Below, one piece after another: positions 54,759 through 64,000 of a stretch of 64,000 bases of DNA. The notes beneath the pieces were generated by a model. The model saw only the letters and a list, made by a program, of their open reading frames with translations. It was not told where the DNA came from and did no database searches. The translations under genes and the position numbers were made by a program. The DNA comes from Comamonas odontotermitis (lineage in GTDB: Bacteria; Pseudomonadota; Gammaproteobacteria; Burkholderiales; Burkholderiaceae_C): NCBI RefSeq assembly GCF_014207855.1, contig NZ_JACHKZ010000015.1, forward strand, positions 1 through 64,000. Direction: 5' to 3'. Each line of letters starts with the position of its first letter. Position 1 is the stretch's first letter.

Positions 54759-57674
54759 TCAGCCCAGGCGCTGCAACTGTTCCTGCAGTTTGGCCAGGGT
54801 GGCGCTCTTTTCGGCCACGCGGGTGCGCTCCTGCTCCAGCACTGCGGGCGGCGCCTTGGCGACAAAAGCCTCGTTGCCGAGTTTCTTTTGCGAGCTGGAG
54901 AGTTCAGCCTCCAGCCGGGTGATTTCCTTGGTCAGGCGGACTTTTTCGGCAGCCACATCGATTTCGACGAACAGTGCCAGGCGCGCATTGCCCACCACCG
55001 AAGCGGGTGCGTTCTGCGCGTCTGCAGCCCAGGCGGCTTCGTCTTCGAAGACCTTGACATCACTGAGTTTGGCCAGGCTCTTGAGCACCTGGGCATTGCT
55101 GTGCAGGAACTGCAGCTCGTCGGCGGAACCTGCCGTTGCCAGCAGCGGCACGCGCTGGGCTGGAGAGATGCCCATCTCGCCGCGCAGCGCCCGGCAGGCG
55201 TCCACCATCTGCTTGATGCGGGCTACGTAGGCGATGGCGGCTTCGTCGATCTTTTCGGGCTGGGCCTCGGGGTAGCGCGCAATGGCGATGGATTCGCCCT
55301 GGAGGCCGGCCACCGGTGCCACTTGCTGCCACAGCTCTTCCGTCACGAACGGGATGATGGGGTGCGCCAGACGCAGGATCGCTTCGAGCACGCGGATCAG
55401 TGTGCGGCGCGTGCCGCGCTGCGCAGCTTCGTTGCCGGTCTGGATCTGCACCTTGGCGATTTCCAGGTACCAGTCACAAAATTCGTTCCAGACGAAGTCG
55501 TAGATGGTGTTGGCCACGTTGTCGAGGCGGAACTCCGCAAAGCCCTTGGCCACCTCGGCCTCGACTTTCTGCAATTGGGAGACGATCCAGCGGTCCGGCT
55601 GACTGAATTGCAGGTACTCGCCGGTGGCACATTGTTCCTTGGTGTGTTCCAGCAGGCCGCAGTCATGGCCTTCGCAGTTCATCAGCACGAAGCGCGAGGC
55701 GTTCCAGAGCTTGTTGCAGAAGTTGCGGTAGCCTTCGCAGCGCTTGCTGTCGAAGTTGATGCTGCGGCCCAGCGACGCTAACGCAGCGAAGGTGAAGCGC
55801 AATGCATCGGCGCCGTAGGCGGGAATGCCGTCGGGGAATTCCTTTTGCGTGTTCTTGCGCACGGTGGGCGCAGTCTCGGGGCGGCGCAGTCCGATGGTGC
55901 GCTTGTCCAGCAGGGGTTCAAGCGCAATGCCGTCGATCAGGTCCACCGGGTCGAGCACGTTGCCTTCAGATTTGGACATTTTCTTGCCTTGCGCGTCGCG
56001 CACCAGGCCGTGGATGTACACATGCTTGAACGGCACGCGGCCGGTGAAGTGCGTGGTCATCATGATCATCCGGGCGACCCAGAAGAAGATGATGTCGTAG
56101 CCGGTCACCAGCACCGAAGAGGGCAGGTAGAGGTTGTAGTCGTCGTCGGCCGCGTCGGTCTGGGCAGGCCAGCCCATCGTCGAGAACGGTACCATGGCCG
56201 ACGAGTACCAGGTGTCGAGCACATCGGGATCGCGGGAGAGCTTCTTGCCCGGCGCAACCTTGTCGGCCTGGGCCTGGGCTTCGGCTTCGGTCTTGGCAAC
56301 ATAGATATTGCCTTCTTCGTCGTACCACGCCGGAATCTGGTGGCCCCACCACAGCTGGCGCGAGATGCACCAGTCCTGGATGTTGTTCATCCACTGGTTA
56401 TAGGTGTTGACCCAGTTTTCGGGCACGAACTCCACCCGGCCCGAGGCCACGGCGTCGATCGCCTTTTGTGCAATGCTCTTGCCCGTAGGGTCCTGGTCGC
56501 TGACCTTGCTCATGGCGATGAACCACTGGTCTGTCAGCATGGGCTCGATCACCTGGCCGGTACGGTCGCAGATTGGCACCATGAGCTTGTGCTTCTTGGT
56601 CTCTATCAGCAGGCCTTGCGCCTCCAGGTCGGCCACGATGGCCTTGCGGGCCACAAAGCGGTCCATGCCACGGTATTTTTCGGGCGCCTCGTCGTTGATC
56701 TTGGCGGTCAGCGTCAGCACCGTGATCATGGGCAGGCCATGGCGCTGGCCCACCTGGTAGTCGTTCTGATCGTGTGCAGGGGTGACCTTCACCACGCCGG
56801 TGCCGAACTCGCGGTCGACGTACTCATCGGCAATGATGGGGATCTGGCGGCCCACCAACGGCAGGGTCACGGTCTGGCCGATCAGGTGCTTGTAGCGCTC
56901 GTCCTCGGGGTGCACCATGACGGCCACGTCGCCCAGCATGGTTTCGGGGCGGGTAGTGGCGACCACCAGATTACCTTCGCCGCTGGTGAGCGGGTAGGCA
57001 ATATGCCAGAGGCTGCCGTCCTTTTCCTGGTTTTCGACTTCCAGGTCGGACACGGCCGATTGCAGCACCGGATCCCAGTTCACTAGGCGCTTGCCGCGGT
57101 AGATCAGGCCCTGCTCATAAAGCTTGACGAAGGTGTCGGTCACCACGGTGGACAGCTTGTCGTCCATCGTGAAGTATTCGCGGCTCCAGTCCACGGTATC
57201 GCCCATGCGGCGCATCTGCGTGGTGATGGTGTTGCCGCTCTTTTCCTTCCACTCCCAGACTTTCTTGACGAAGTCGGGGCGGCCCAGGTCGTAGCGGCTC
57301 CGGCCTTGTTCCTGCAGCTGGCGCTCCACCACGATCTGCGTGGCGATGCCAGCGTGGTCGGTGCCGGGAATCCAGGCGGTGTTGTAGCCCTTCATGCGGT
57401 GGTAGCGCGTGAGGGAGTCCATGATGGTCTGGTTGAACGCATGGCCCATGTGCAGCGTGCCCGTCACATTGGGGGGGGGGAGCTGGATGGCGAAGTTCTT
57501 GTGCTCCGCAGTGGCCTGGGCGTCCGGCTGACCGGTGCCACGATAGCCTGCGTTGCCATAACCGCGCTTTTCCCACTCGGGGCCCCAGTGGGCTTCGATG
57601 GACGAAGGCTCAAACGACTTGGAGAGGCTGTCGAGGCCCGGCTGGGAGACCGTTGTGGAATTGGTTTCGCTCAT
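54759..57674 (-). CDS. valS: valyl-tRNA synthetase
   Basis: The 971-aa class I synthetase has the HIGH motif in [15 protein letters not shown] near residue 51 and KMSKS in [11 protein letters not shown] near 560, with a C-terminal coiled coil ([20 protein letters not shown]). It charges tRNA-Val. The start at 57674 is chosen over a longer frame because [17 protein letters not shown] matches the usual N-terminus. The HIGH motif is encoded next to a run of ten C residues (57471-57480). Confidence 0.95.
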   Translation of the reverse strand: MSETNSTTVSQPGLDSLSKSFEPSSIEAHWGPEWEKRGYGNAGYRGTGQPDAQATAEHKNFAIQLPPPNVTGTLHMGHAFNQTIMDSLTRYHRMKGYNTAWIPGTDHAGIATQIVVERQLQEQGRSRYDLGRPDFVKKVWEWKEKSGNTITTQMRRMGDTVDWSREYFTMDDKLSTVVTDTFVKLYEQGLIYRGKRLVNWDPVLQSAVSDLEVENQEKDGSLWHIAYPLTSGEGNLVVATTRPETMLGDVAVMVHPEDERYKHLIGQTVTLPLVGRQIPIIADEYVDREFGTGVVKVTPAHDQNDYQVGQRHGLPMITVLTLTAKINDEAPEKYRGMDRFVARKAIVADLEAQGLLIETKKHKLMVPICDRTGQVIEPMLTDQWFIAMSKVSDQDPTGKSIAQKAIDAVASGRVEFVPENWVNTYNQWMNNIQDWCISRQLWWGHQIPAWYDEEGNIYVAKTEAEAQAQADKVAPGKKLSRDPDVLDTWYSSAMVPFSTMGWPAQTDAADDDYNLYLPSSVLVTGYDIIFFWVARMIMMTTHFTGRVPFKHVYIHGLVRDAQGKKMSKSEGNVLDPVDLIDGIALEPLLDKRTIGLRRPETAPTVRKNTQKEFPDGIPAYGADALRFTFAALASLGRSINFDSKRCEGYRNFCNKLWNASRFVLMNCEGHDCGLLEHTKEQCATGEYLQFSQPDRWIVSQLQKVEAEVAKGFAEFRLDNVANTIYDFVWNEFCDWYLEIAKVQIQTGNEAAQRGTRRTLIRVLEAILRLAHPIIPFVTEELWQQVAPVAGLQGESIAIARYPEAQPEKIDEAAIAYVARIKQMVDACRALRGEMGISPAQRVPLLATAGSADELQFLHSNAQVLKSLAKLSDVKVFEDEAAWAADAQNAPASVVGNARLALFVEIDVAAEKVRLTKEITRLEAELSSSQKKLGNEAFVAKAPPAVLEQERTRVAEKSATLAKLQEQLQRLG

Positions 57675-57827
57675 GGTGTTATCAATGGAAAACGGCATCG
57701 CGGGTGGGGATGCCGTTCTATAGCAATCAGACAGATGGCTTGATTTTAGCCCGCCCGCTGGCGGGAATGGGCTGCGTGGGCATGTGGGCCGTGGCAGGTT
57801 GGTTGCGACTGCGGTATGTACTCCCAA

Positions 57828-57874
57828 AAAAATAGCTGCCAGCGCTTATGCATCAAGCGCTGGCAGCTATTTTT
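57828..57874. repeat. perfect 20-bp palindromic terminator-like repeat
   Basis: Two 20-bp arms (AAAAATAGCTGCCAGCGCTT and its exact reverse complement) flank a 7-nt loop between yceI and valS. A degraded copy lies at 58503-58545. This kind of palindrome is frequent between genes in Comamonadaceae genomes as I know them. Confidence 0.75.
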
Positions 57875-57889
57875 ATCTGAAATTTGAGC

Positions 57890-58465
57890 TTATTGCTTTA
57901 CGGCTTCGATCTGCAGTACCAGGCGCACATTCTTGGGGAAACCGTAGGCAATGCCGTAGTCCAGGCCCCACTGGGTGCGGTCGATGGTGGCTTCAAAGTC
58001 GCCGCCGCAAACTTCGCGCTTTTGCAGCATGGGGCTTTCGTAGCAAGTGAACTTGTTGGCCTTGATGGTCATTGGTGCGGTCTTGCCCTTGAGGGTGAGC
58101 TGGCCGGTCACTTCCTTGAGCTTGTCGCCGTCAAACACGAACTTGTCCGACACGAACTTGGCGGTGGGGAATTTCTCCACGTCAAAAATGTCGGCGCTTT
58201 GCAGGTGCTTGTTGAACGATGGCGTGCCGGAGTTGACCGAAGTCATGTCCAGTTCCACTTCCACTTTGCCGCTCTTGCCTTGCTTGTCGAACTCGACCGA
58301 GCCGCTCTTCTTGTCGAAACGGGCTCGGTTGGTGGAGGCGCCGAAGTGGTCGATCTCGAACGTGGCGAAGGTGTGGGTCGGATCGATGGCGTAGGTAGCG
58401 GGCGCTGCCTGTGCGGCGGTGGCAAACAGAGCGGCAGCGGCCAGGGCAAAAACGGTGGTACGCAT
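57890..58465 (-). CDS. YceI family periplasmic protein
   Basis: The 191-aa product has a signal peptide (MRTTVFALAAAALFATAAQA) and the YceI lipocalin-like fold: THTFATFEIDHFGASTNRAR, DIFDVEKFPTAKFVSDKF, QWGLDYGIAYGFPKNVRL. YceI proteins bind polyprenyl lipids such as ubiquinone. The start at 58465 has GGAG 9 nt upstream. It is the last gene of a minus-strand operon with a second yceI and cytochrome b561. Confidence 0.88.
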   Translation of the reverse strand: MRTTVFALAAAALFATAAQAAPATYAIDPTHTFATFEIDHFGASTNRARFDKKSGSVEFDKQGKSGKVEVELDMTSVNSGTPSFNKHLQSADIFDVEKFPTAKFVSDKFVFDGDKLKEVTGQLTLKGKTAPMTIKANKFTCYESPMLQKREVCGGDFEATIDRTQWGLDYGIAYGFPKNVRLVLQIEAVKQ

Positions 58466-58548
58466 GGTGAAAACTCCTTGTTGGAATGTGGATTTCAAAA
58501 ATGAGAGCTACTGGCGCTTGATGGATAAGCACCAGCAGCCAATTTCGT

Positions 58549-59124
58549 TCAAATCTTGCCGACGCCGGTCAAGGCCAGCTTGAACTGCACGTTCACTTCA
58601 TCGGCCACCATCGAGGTGTCGGCCCAGTCGCCATCGCCAATCTTGAAGGCCAGGCGCTTGAGTGGCAACGTGCCGGTGGCCGTGGTGGTGGTGCCCGATT
58701 GCGCCAGCGTCACGGGCAGGCTGACCTTCTGGGCATTGCCCTTGATGGTGAGCGTGCCGTCCACCTGGAACTTGCCGCCACCCAGCGCCTTGACGGCGCT
58801 GGAGTCGAACGTAGCCTGCGGGAATTTGGCAACGTTGAACCACTCCGCCTTGGGCAGCTCGGCATCGGTTTCCTTGGCGCCCATGGTGGCGCTGCCGGTA
58901 TCGACCGTGAAATGGATCTTGCTCGCTTCGGGCTTGGCTGCGTCGAACGCGATCTTGGCATCAAACTTCTGGAAGTGGCCCTTGATTGGCACGCCCATCT
59001 GCTTGGCTTCGAAATTGACGGCGCTTTGCGCCGGCACCAGGGCTTGCTGGGCGAATGCGGGGACGGCAAAGGCAGCTGCGCCCAGGGCAGTGGCGATGAG
59101 GGTGGTTTTGAAGAAGGAAGACAT
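58549..59124 (-). CDS. second YceI family periplasmic protein
   Basis: The 191-aa product has a signal peptide (MSSFFKTTLIATALGAAAFA) and a YceI fold (KQMGVPIKGHFQKFDAKIAF, EWFNVAKFPQATFDSSAVKA). GGAG lies 9 nt before the start at 59124. It follows cytochrome b561 by 28 nt, a common pairing, and diverges in sequence from the first YceI, so each may bind a different lipid. Confidence 0.88.
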   Translation of the reverse strand: MSSFFKTTLIATALGAAAFAVPAFAQQALVPAQSAVNFEAKQMGVPIKGHFQKFDAKIAFDAAKPEASKIHFTVDTGSATMGAKETDAELPKAEWFNVAKFPQATFDSSAVKALGGGKFQVDGTLTIKGNAQKVSLPVTLAQSGTTTTATGTLPLKRLAFKIGDGDWADTSMVADEVNVQFKLALTGVGKI

Positions 59125-59152
59125 GGGTTCGGACTCCAGAGAATGGGGAATA

Positions 59153-59716
59153 TCAGGCTTTGCCGGGCAGCATGCGGGCCAGCAGGCCATCACGGTCGAT
59201 CAACTGGTGCTTGAGGAGCGCTGCCACATGCAGTACCACCAGGGCTGCCAGGGCATAGGCCAGGTAGGCATGCCAGGGCTTGAGGGTCTCGGCCAGCTCG
59301 GGGCTCTTGCTCACCAGATCAGGCAGAGGCAGCATGCCAAAGAGAACGATCGGGAACCCGGCGGCAGAGCTGTAGGCCCAGCCGACCAGCGGAATGGCGA
59401 AGAACAGCACATACATCAGGTGGTGCACGCCATGGTGGGCGATGTGCTGCCACGCTGGCATGCTGCGGCTGACAGCCTCTGGCAGCGCAGGGGGGCGGTG
59501 CGTAATGCGCCACAGAATGCGCAGCGCCGACAGGATCAGGATCGTCATACCGGCCCATTTGTGCCAGTTGAAGTATTTGAGCCGGGCGGGCGAGAACGGC
59601 AGGCTGGTCATGTACAGGCCAAAGGCAAAGATGCCGATCAGGGCCAGGGCCAAAATCCAGTGCAGTGCGATGGCGGTGCCGGTATAGCGTTGCGAAGTAG
59701 TTGGAGCAGAGGACAT
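59153..59716 (-). CDS. cytochrome b561 family membrane protein
   Basis: The 187-aa protein has four membrane helices and histidines placed for two b-type haems (IALHWILALALIGIFAFGL, NWHKWAGMTILILSALRIL, HHGVHHLMYVLFFAIPLVG, PWHAYLAYALAALVVLHVAA). It passes electrons between quinones and periplasmic partners. With the two YceI genes it likely forms a small operon dealing with quinone-type lipids. No clear Shine-Dalgarno sequence is seen before the ATG. Confidence 0.88.
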   Translation of the reverse strand: MSSAPTTSQRYTGTAIALHWILALALIGIFAFGLYMTSLPFSPARLKYFNWHKWAGMTILILSALRILWRITHRPPALPEAVSRSMPAWQHIAHHGVHHLMYVLFFAIPLVGWAYSSAAGFPIVLFGMLPLPDLVSKSPELAETLKPWHAYLAYALAALVVLHVAALLKHQLIDRDGLLARMLPGKA

Positions 59717-59977
59717 AAAAAAAGCGCTGCGCTACAAGCGGCAGCGGTCATCAATGGGAGCCAGTGTAGGAGCTGCGCGAGTTGCGAAAGTTCAGCCTGA
59801 TTGATGTTGAAGTTCAAAAGAATTGAATTGACTGGCCGGAGCCACACAAAGTTCCAGAACCAATTGCCATATGCAAATGCCGGTTGGCTATTTGCGCAAC
59901 ACGGCTCTGCAGCATGGTTGACTTGGTACAAGCCCTGACAAACAAAACGGGTAAACCCCATGGACGGCTTTTAGATA

Positions 59978-60012
59978 TGCAAATAAATTTGCATTGACGC
60001 TTTGCATGCAAA
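59978..60012. promoter_or_regulatory. paired palindromic operators upstream of glnHPQ
   Basis: TGCAAATAAATTTGCA (59978-59993) and TTTGCATGCAAA (60001-60012) share TTTGCA half-sites, and their centres are 21 bp apart. Further ATGCAAAT-type half-sites lie near 59870. The 434-bp divergent region 59717-60150 otherwise holds no gene. Confidence 0.6.
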
Positions 60013-60150
60013 TATTTATTGCTTTTGGTGATGGGCCTATTCAGCGCACGCCTCGCCTTCGGGGTTGGGTAGTGCGATCGGGCCGCAGCGAGGGCAGCTT
60101 TTGCGAATGGCCAAGCGCCTGATCTTCAACATGCCTGAGAAAGGGTTGCG

Positions 60151-60897
60151 ATGAAATTCAAGTTCAAGAAACTGCTGGCCGTGGGCCTTATGTCGCTGGC
60201 TGCTGCGGGTGCCTCGCAGGCCGCACAGCTGGTAGTGGCCACGGATACGGCTTTTGTGCCTTTTGAATTCAAGCAGGGCGACAAGTACGTCGGTTTTGAC
60301 ATCGATCTGTGGGATGCGATTGCCAAGGAACTCAAGCTCGACTACCGTCTGCAGCCAATGGATTTCAACGGCATTCTGCCTGCGCTGCAGACCAAGAATG
60401 TGGATGTGGCGCTGGCCGGCATCACCATCAAGGATGAGCGCAAAAAGGTCATCGACTTCTCGGATGGTTATTACGACAGCGGCTTCATGATCATGGTGCC
60501 CGCCAACAGCAAGATCAACGGCGGCGAAGACCTTGATGGCAAGCAGATGGCGATGAAGACAGGCACTTCGGCTGTCGACTACGCCAAGGAGAATTTCAAG
60601 AAAACCGAGCTGCGCCTGTTCCCCAACATCGACAACGCCTACATGGAGCTGATGACGGGTCGCGTGGATGCGGCCATGCATGACACGCCCAATGTCCTCT
60701 ATTACGCCAACACCACTGGCAAGGGCAAGGTCAAGGTGGTGGGCAAGCAGATGATGGCGCAGGAATACGGGATCGGCTTTCCCAAGGGCAGCGAGCTGGT
60801 GCCCAAGGTCAATGGTGCATTGGCCAAGATCAAGGCCGATGGCCGCTACACCACCATCTACAAAAAGTGGTTCGGTGTGGAGCCTCCCAAGAAGTAA
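60151..60897 (+). CDS. glnH: glutamine-type ABC transporter substrate-binding protein
   Basis: The 248-aa protein has a signal peptide ([21 protein letters not shown]) and the polar amino acid-binding fold: [60 protein letters not shown]. It is very like GlnH and probably binds glutamine or a related compound. It is the first gene of an operon with glnP, glnQ, a C45 peptidase and a regulator. Confidence 0.88.
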   Translation: MKFKFKKLLAVGLMSLAAAGASQAAQLVVATDTAFVPFEFKQGDKYVGFDIDLWDAIAKELKLDYRLQPMDFNGILPALQTKNVDVALAGITIKDERKKVIDFSDGYYDSGFMIMVPANSKINGGEDLDGKQMAMKTGTSAVDYAKENFKKTELRLFPNIDNAYMELMTGRVDAAMHDTPNVLYYANTTGKGKVKVVGKQMMAQEYGIGFPKGSELVPKVNGALAKIKADGRYTTIYKKWFGVEPPKK

Positions 60898-60924
60898 CTG
60901 TCCCTGAGGCGCCACGCGCCTTTC

Positions 60925-60957
60925 CTCCCTCTCGGGCGCCTTGCGCCGGGGAGGGCG
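60925..60957 (+). terminator. hairpin between glnH and glnP
   Basis: CCCTCTCGGGCGCC and GGCGCC-type arms with GGGGAGGG form a GC-rich stem. No T-run follows, so it more likely protects the glnH messenger and lowers glnP/glnQ expression than ends transcription. Confidence 0.55.
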
Positions 60958-61013
60958 GCACCGTTGCTGCAAGAGGCGGCAAGGGCTTGTGCGTTCATTG
61001 AAGAAAGAAACTC

Positions 61014-61670
61014 ATGGATTTCGACTGGTCAGTGATCTGGAGCGCCATGCCCGAGCTGATGAAGGGCACGCGGCTCACGCTTTACATTGCCATCCTGGGG
61101 CTGCTGGGTGGCCTGGTGCTGGGACTGCTGGCGGGCCTGATGCGAGCCTATGGCAACAAACTGCTGAGCGGCATTGCGCTGGTGTATATCGAGGCCATTC
61201 GCGGCACGCCCATCGTCGTGCAGGTGATGTTCCTGTACTTTGTGCTGCCGCTGCTGGCGGGCCTGCGCATCGATCCGATTGCCGCATCGGTGCTGGCCAT
61301 CATGGTCAACTCCGGCGCCTATATTGCCGAGATCGTGCGTGGCGCATTTCTGTCGGTGCCCAAGGGCCTGAGCGAAGCGGGTCAGGCCATGGGCATGCCG
61401 ATGTGGCGCGTGCTGCTCTTCGTGGTGGGGCCGGTGGCTTTCCGCCGCGCCGTTCCCGCGCTGGGCAACCAGTTTATCGTCAGTTTGAAGGACACCTCGC
61501 TCTTCATCGTGATCGGCGTGGGTGAATTGACGCGCCAGGGCCAGGAGATCATCGCCACCAATTTCCGGGCGGTGGAGATCTGGACCGCCGTGGCACTGAT
61601 TTACCTGGCTCTCGTGGGCGTGCTGACCTTTGGCCTGCGCCAATTGGAGAAAAGGATGCGCATCCTATGA
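61014..61670 (+). CDS. glnP: glutamine-type ABC transporter permease
   Basis: The 218-aa protein has the amino acid permease layout with five or so membrane helices and the EAA loop [27 protein letters not shown] near residues 102-127. It pairs with GlnQ and accepts substrate from GlnH. It overlaps glnQ by 4 nt. Confidence 0.9.
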   Translation: MDFDWSVIWSAMPELMKGTRLTLYIAILGLLGGLVLGLLAGLMRAYGNKLLSGIALVYIEAIRGTPIVVQVMFLYFVLPLLAGLRIDPIAASVLAIMVNSGAYIAEIVRGAFLSVPKGLSEAGQAMGMPMWRVLLFVVGPVAFRRAVPALGNQFIVSLKDTSLFIVIGVGELTRQGQEIIATNFRAVEIWTAVALIYLALVGVLTFGLRQLEKRMRIL

Positions 61671-62395
61671 GCATGGTCGAATTCAAGAAAGTCAGCAAGC
61701 GGTTTGGCAAGACCGTGGTGCTCGATGGTGTGGATCTGCAGATCGAAAAGGGCGAGGTCGTGGTGCTGATCGGGCCTTCGGGCTCGGGCAAATCCACCTT
61801 GCTGCGCTGCATCAATGCGCTGGAAAAAATCGACGGTGGCGATCTGCTGGTGGATGGCCTGAGCGTGAAGGGCGGCGAGCGCACGGTGCGCGAGATCCGC
61901 CGCGAAGCGGGCATGGTGTTCCAGCAGTTCAACCTGTTTCCGCAGATGACGGCGCAGCAGAACGTTGCCTTTGGCCCGCGCCAGGTGCGCGGCACGGCCA
62001 AGGCGCAGGCCATGCAGGAGGCCGAGCAACTGCTGGCCCAGGTGGGCCTTGCCGAGCGCAAGGGCCACTACCCTTCGGAGTTATCGGGCGGCCAGCAGCA
62101 GCGTGTGGCGATTGCGCGTGCGCTGGCAGTCAAACCCAAGCTGATGCTGTTTGACGAGCCTACCTCGGCCCTCGATCCCGAACTGCGCCAGGAGGTGCTC
62201 AAAGTGATGCAGAACCTGGCTGAAAGCGGCATGACCATGATTGTGGTGACGCACGAGATTGCATTTGCCCGCAAGGTGGGTACGCGCCTCATCTTCATGG
62301 AGCATGGCCACATCTCGGTCGATGGCAATCCGGTGGAGATGATCGACAACCCCACCAATCCGCGCCTGCGCGATTTTCTGCAGCACGTGGAGTAG
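61667..62395 (+). CDS. glnQ: glutamine-type ABC transporter ATP-binding protein
   Basis: The 242-aa ATPase has Walker [10 protein letters not shown] near residue 35, signature LSGGQQQR near 139, Walker [14 protein letters not shown] near 159 and the switch His in VVTHE near 194. It powers uptake through GlnP. It ends 4 nt before the C45 gene. Confidence 0.93.
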   Translation: MSMVEFKKVSKRFGKTVVLDGVDLQIEKGEVVVLIGPSGSGKSTLLRCINALEKIDGGDLLVDGLSVKGGERTVREIRREAGMVFQQFNLFPQMTAQQNVAFGPRQVRGTAKAQAMQEAEQLLAQVGLAERKGHYPSELSGGQQQRVAIARALAVKPKLMLFDEPTSALDPELRQEVLKVMQNLAESGMTMIVVTHEIAFARKVGTRLIFMEHGHISVDGNPVEMIDNPTNPRLRDFLQHVE

Positions 62396-62399
62396 CTTT

Positions 62400-63422
62400 A
62401 TGTTGAAGTATCTGGAAGTGGAAGGTTCGCCCTACGAGTTGGGCCTGGCGTTGGGCCGCTTTGGCAAGCAGGCGGTGCACGATTTGCTCCTGCCAAGCGC
62501 TGCATGGGTCAGCCTGATGGCGTGGCGCGGCAGTGCAGAGGTTGCGGCCATGCAGCAGCTCACGCAGGAGCGGTTTCCCGCGATCTGGCAGGAAATCGAA
62601 GGCCTGGCCGCTGGCCTGGAGCTGCCGCTGGCCGATGTGTTCATCTGGAACTGCCGGGGCGACCTGTGGGCTATGGCGCCCGATGGCTGCACCACCGTGC
62701 TGTTGCCCGGCGAAGGCGGAGTGCCTGCCCGGCTGGCGCACAACGAGGATGGCCTGCCGTTCTTCAAGAACCACTGCGCCATCGTGCGTGCCAGTGTGCG
62801 GGGCCACAGCGATGTGGTGTCGTTCGCCTACCCGGGCTCGATTCCGGGCCATACGTTTGCCGTGAATGCCCGGGGGCTGGGCATCACCGTCAACAACGTG
62901 CGCACGCGGCTCGTCAGCGCTGGCGTGCCCCGCATGGTGCTGGGCCGCGCGGCGCTCAATCTGGACAGCGCCGTGGCGGTGCAGCATATGCTCGAAGAAG
63001 TGCCGCGCGCGGGAGGCTTTCACTTTTCGGTGGCACAGGCGGGTGTGGCGGCCATTGCCAGTGTGGAGTTCACGGCACACCGGGTGTCGATGGAGCTAGT
63101 CACCGCGCCAGCGCTGCATGCCAACCATCTGGTGCACACAGCCATGCGCCACCATCCGCAGCTGGTCACCAATTCATCGGGTTTTCGGCAGGAGCGCGGC
63201 GAGCAGCTGTTGCGGGAGGGCGTGCGGGATGCGCTGTCGATCCTGGCAGACCAGCACAACAGCGCATTTCCGATTCTGCGCAATGCGGCCGATGACAGCG
63301 ACGATGAAAACACCATGGCGACGGCCTTCATGGCGGTGGGGGCAGATGCCATCCATTGGGAGGTACTGGAAGATGGCGGGCGCGCGCCGGTGATGCGCTT
63401 TGTGAACGCCCAGGCGGCATGA
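62400..63422 (+). CDS. C45-family peptidase / acyltransferase-like Ntn hydrolase
   Basis: The 340-aa protein resembles the C45 group (acyl-CoA:6-APA acyltransferase-like): NCRGDLWAMAPDGCTTVLLP with the putative nucleophile Cys near residue 97, then AHNEDGLPFF and FAYPGSIPGHTFAVNARGLG, ITVNNVRTRL. Such enzymes cleave or make amide bonds to small acyl groups and mature by self-cleavage before the Cys. Its place behind an amino acid transporter suggests hydrolysis of an imported amide. It overlaps the regulator by 4 nt. Confidence 0.8.
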   Translation: MLKYLEVEGSPYELGLALGRFGKQAVHDLLLPSAAWVSLMAWRGSAEVAAMQQLTQERFPAIWQEIEGLAAGLELPLADVFIWNCRGDLWAMAPDGCTTVLLPGEGGVPARLAHNEDGLPFFKNHCAIVRASVRGHSDVVSFAYPGSIPGHTFAVNARGLGITVNNVRTRLVSAGVPRMVLGRAALNLDSAVAVQHMLEEVPRAGGFHFSVAQAGVAAIASVEFTAHRVSMELVTAPALHANHLVHTAMRHHPQLVTNSSGFRQERGEQLLREGVRDALSILADQHNSAFPILRNAADDSDDENTMATAFMAVGADAIHWEVLEDGGRAPVMRFVNAQAA

Positions 63423-64000
63423 ACCCGCCAGCCACGCCAGAGTTGACCGGCACCGCTGCACCTGCCAGCCTGCATGCCTTGGCCCAGCTGGTTGATCGCC
63501 TGGCGCAAGGCACGGGCGATGTGCAGCTGGGTCGCAAGGCCATGACGGCGCTGGCGCAGGCATTGGCTGCGCCCGCTGATTTTGCGCTGCTCAGCATCAC
63601 GCAGGCAGCGACGCGCCACGGCATCAGCGCATCGACGTGGACACGTCTTGCCACCCGGCTTGGCTACCAGGGGTTTGCAGATTTTCAGGCGGTGTTCCAA
63701 GCGCATCTGGCGCAGCAGACGCCGTATTTCTATGCGCGCCAGACCAGGCAGGCAGTCGACCTGCAACAGCCCGGTGGCGCAGCCGCCGCCGTGCTGGCTG
63801 CCATGGCCCAGAGCGCCATCGACAACATCCATGCGCTGGGCAGCGAAGGCCATGCGCAGCAGATCGAGCAGGTGGCGCAGCAATTGGCTGCCGCGCCCCG
63901 GGTGGCCTGTTTTGGCCTGCGGCAGATGCACAGCGTTGCCAGCTATTTAAGCTATGGCCTGGGTCTGCTACGCCCAGATGTGTGCGTGCTGGGCGGCAGC
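63419..64000 (+). CDS. RpiR/MurR-type transcription regulator (partial)
   Basis: The first 194 codons are present and the gene runs off the window. An RpiR-type helix-turn-helix is visible near residues 40-80 (SITQAATRHGISASTWTRLA, TRLGYQGFADFQ), followed by the start of a SIS sugar-phosphate-type domain (PRVACFGLRQMHSVASYLS). It overlaps the C45 gene and probably senses a product of this operon and binds the paired sites near 59,980, though that is inference. Confidence 0.8.
   Translation, partial: MNPPATPELTGTAAPASLHALAQLVDRLAQGTGDVQLGRKAMTALAQALAAPADFALLSITQAATRHGISASTWTRLATRLGYQGFADFQAVFQAHLAQQTPYFYARQTRQAVDLQQPGGAAAAVLAAMAQSAIDNIHALGSEGHAQQIEQVAQQLAAAPRVACFGLRQMHSVASYLSYGLGLLRPDVCVLGGS

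Overview
The window is a bacterial chromosome segment of about 58-60% GC, most likely from the Comamonadaceae (Comamonas, Delftia or a relative). The clues are the gene content and order (ppiD beside tRNA-Val and tRNA-His, cysM, galU, valS, a YceI/cytochrome b561 operon, glnHPQ) and a perfect 20-bp terminator-like palindrome of a kind I associate with that family. The genus is an inference.

Region 1 (1 to about 38,981) is most of a temperate, siphovirus-like prophage whose left end, and presumably its integrase, lie outside the window. The left arm (1-6.5 kb, minus strand) carries small accessory genes: a dNMP kinase-like gene, a DUF2303 gene, a zinc-finger-like protein and two exported proteins. 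The immunity region (6.5-8.3 kb) has four matching operators, a short CI-like repressor without a self-cleavage domain, a Cro-like protein, and an extra XRE gene behind a perfect LexA box. Rightward early genes include a CII/CP76-like regulator and a Toprim primase-helicase, followed by 11 copies of a 10-bp iteron in two opposed clusters (candidate origin). Late genes run from terminase through a Mor-type activator, lambda-type head genes (gpW, portal, ClpP-protease/capsid fusion, DUF2190, gpFII-like), tail tube, tape measure and tail-tip proteins to a lysis cassette with nested Rz/Rz1. Between lysis and the attachment site lies cargo: an RRM RNA-binding protein and genes behind two further LexA boxes. 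The prophage ends in a 47-nt 3' fragment of a tRNA-Val gene.

Region 2 (39.0-41.1 kb) is core chromosome: ppiD and tRNA-His.

Region 3 (41.1-51.5 kb) is an accessory island of about 17 small, mostly unrecognised genes, nearly all on the plus strand. They include a COQ7-like di-iron protein, a DUF695 protein, an amber-interrupted gene and a lipoprotein. Several families of dispersed repeats and double terminators separate them. It ends in a P22 immI-like remnant (two divergent Arc-like repressors, paired operators, a BRO-N antirepressor-like gene) next to tRNA-Leu(CAA).

Region 4 (51.5-64 kb) is core chromosome: cysM, a Nudix hydrolase, a TusA-family gene, galU, valS, two yceI genes with cytochrome b561, a glutamine-type ABC transporter (glnHPQ), a C45-family peptidase/acyltransferase and the start of an RpiR/MurR-type regulator. 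The last five probably form one operon behind paired palindromic sites.

Start codons were mostly chosen by Shine-Dalgarno fit and 4-bp stop/start overlaps. All family names come from reading the translated sequences without a database search.
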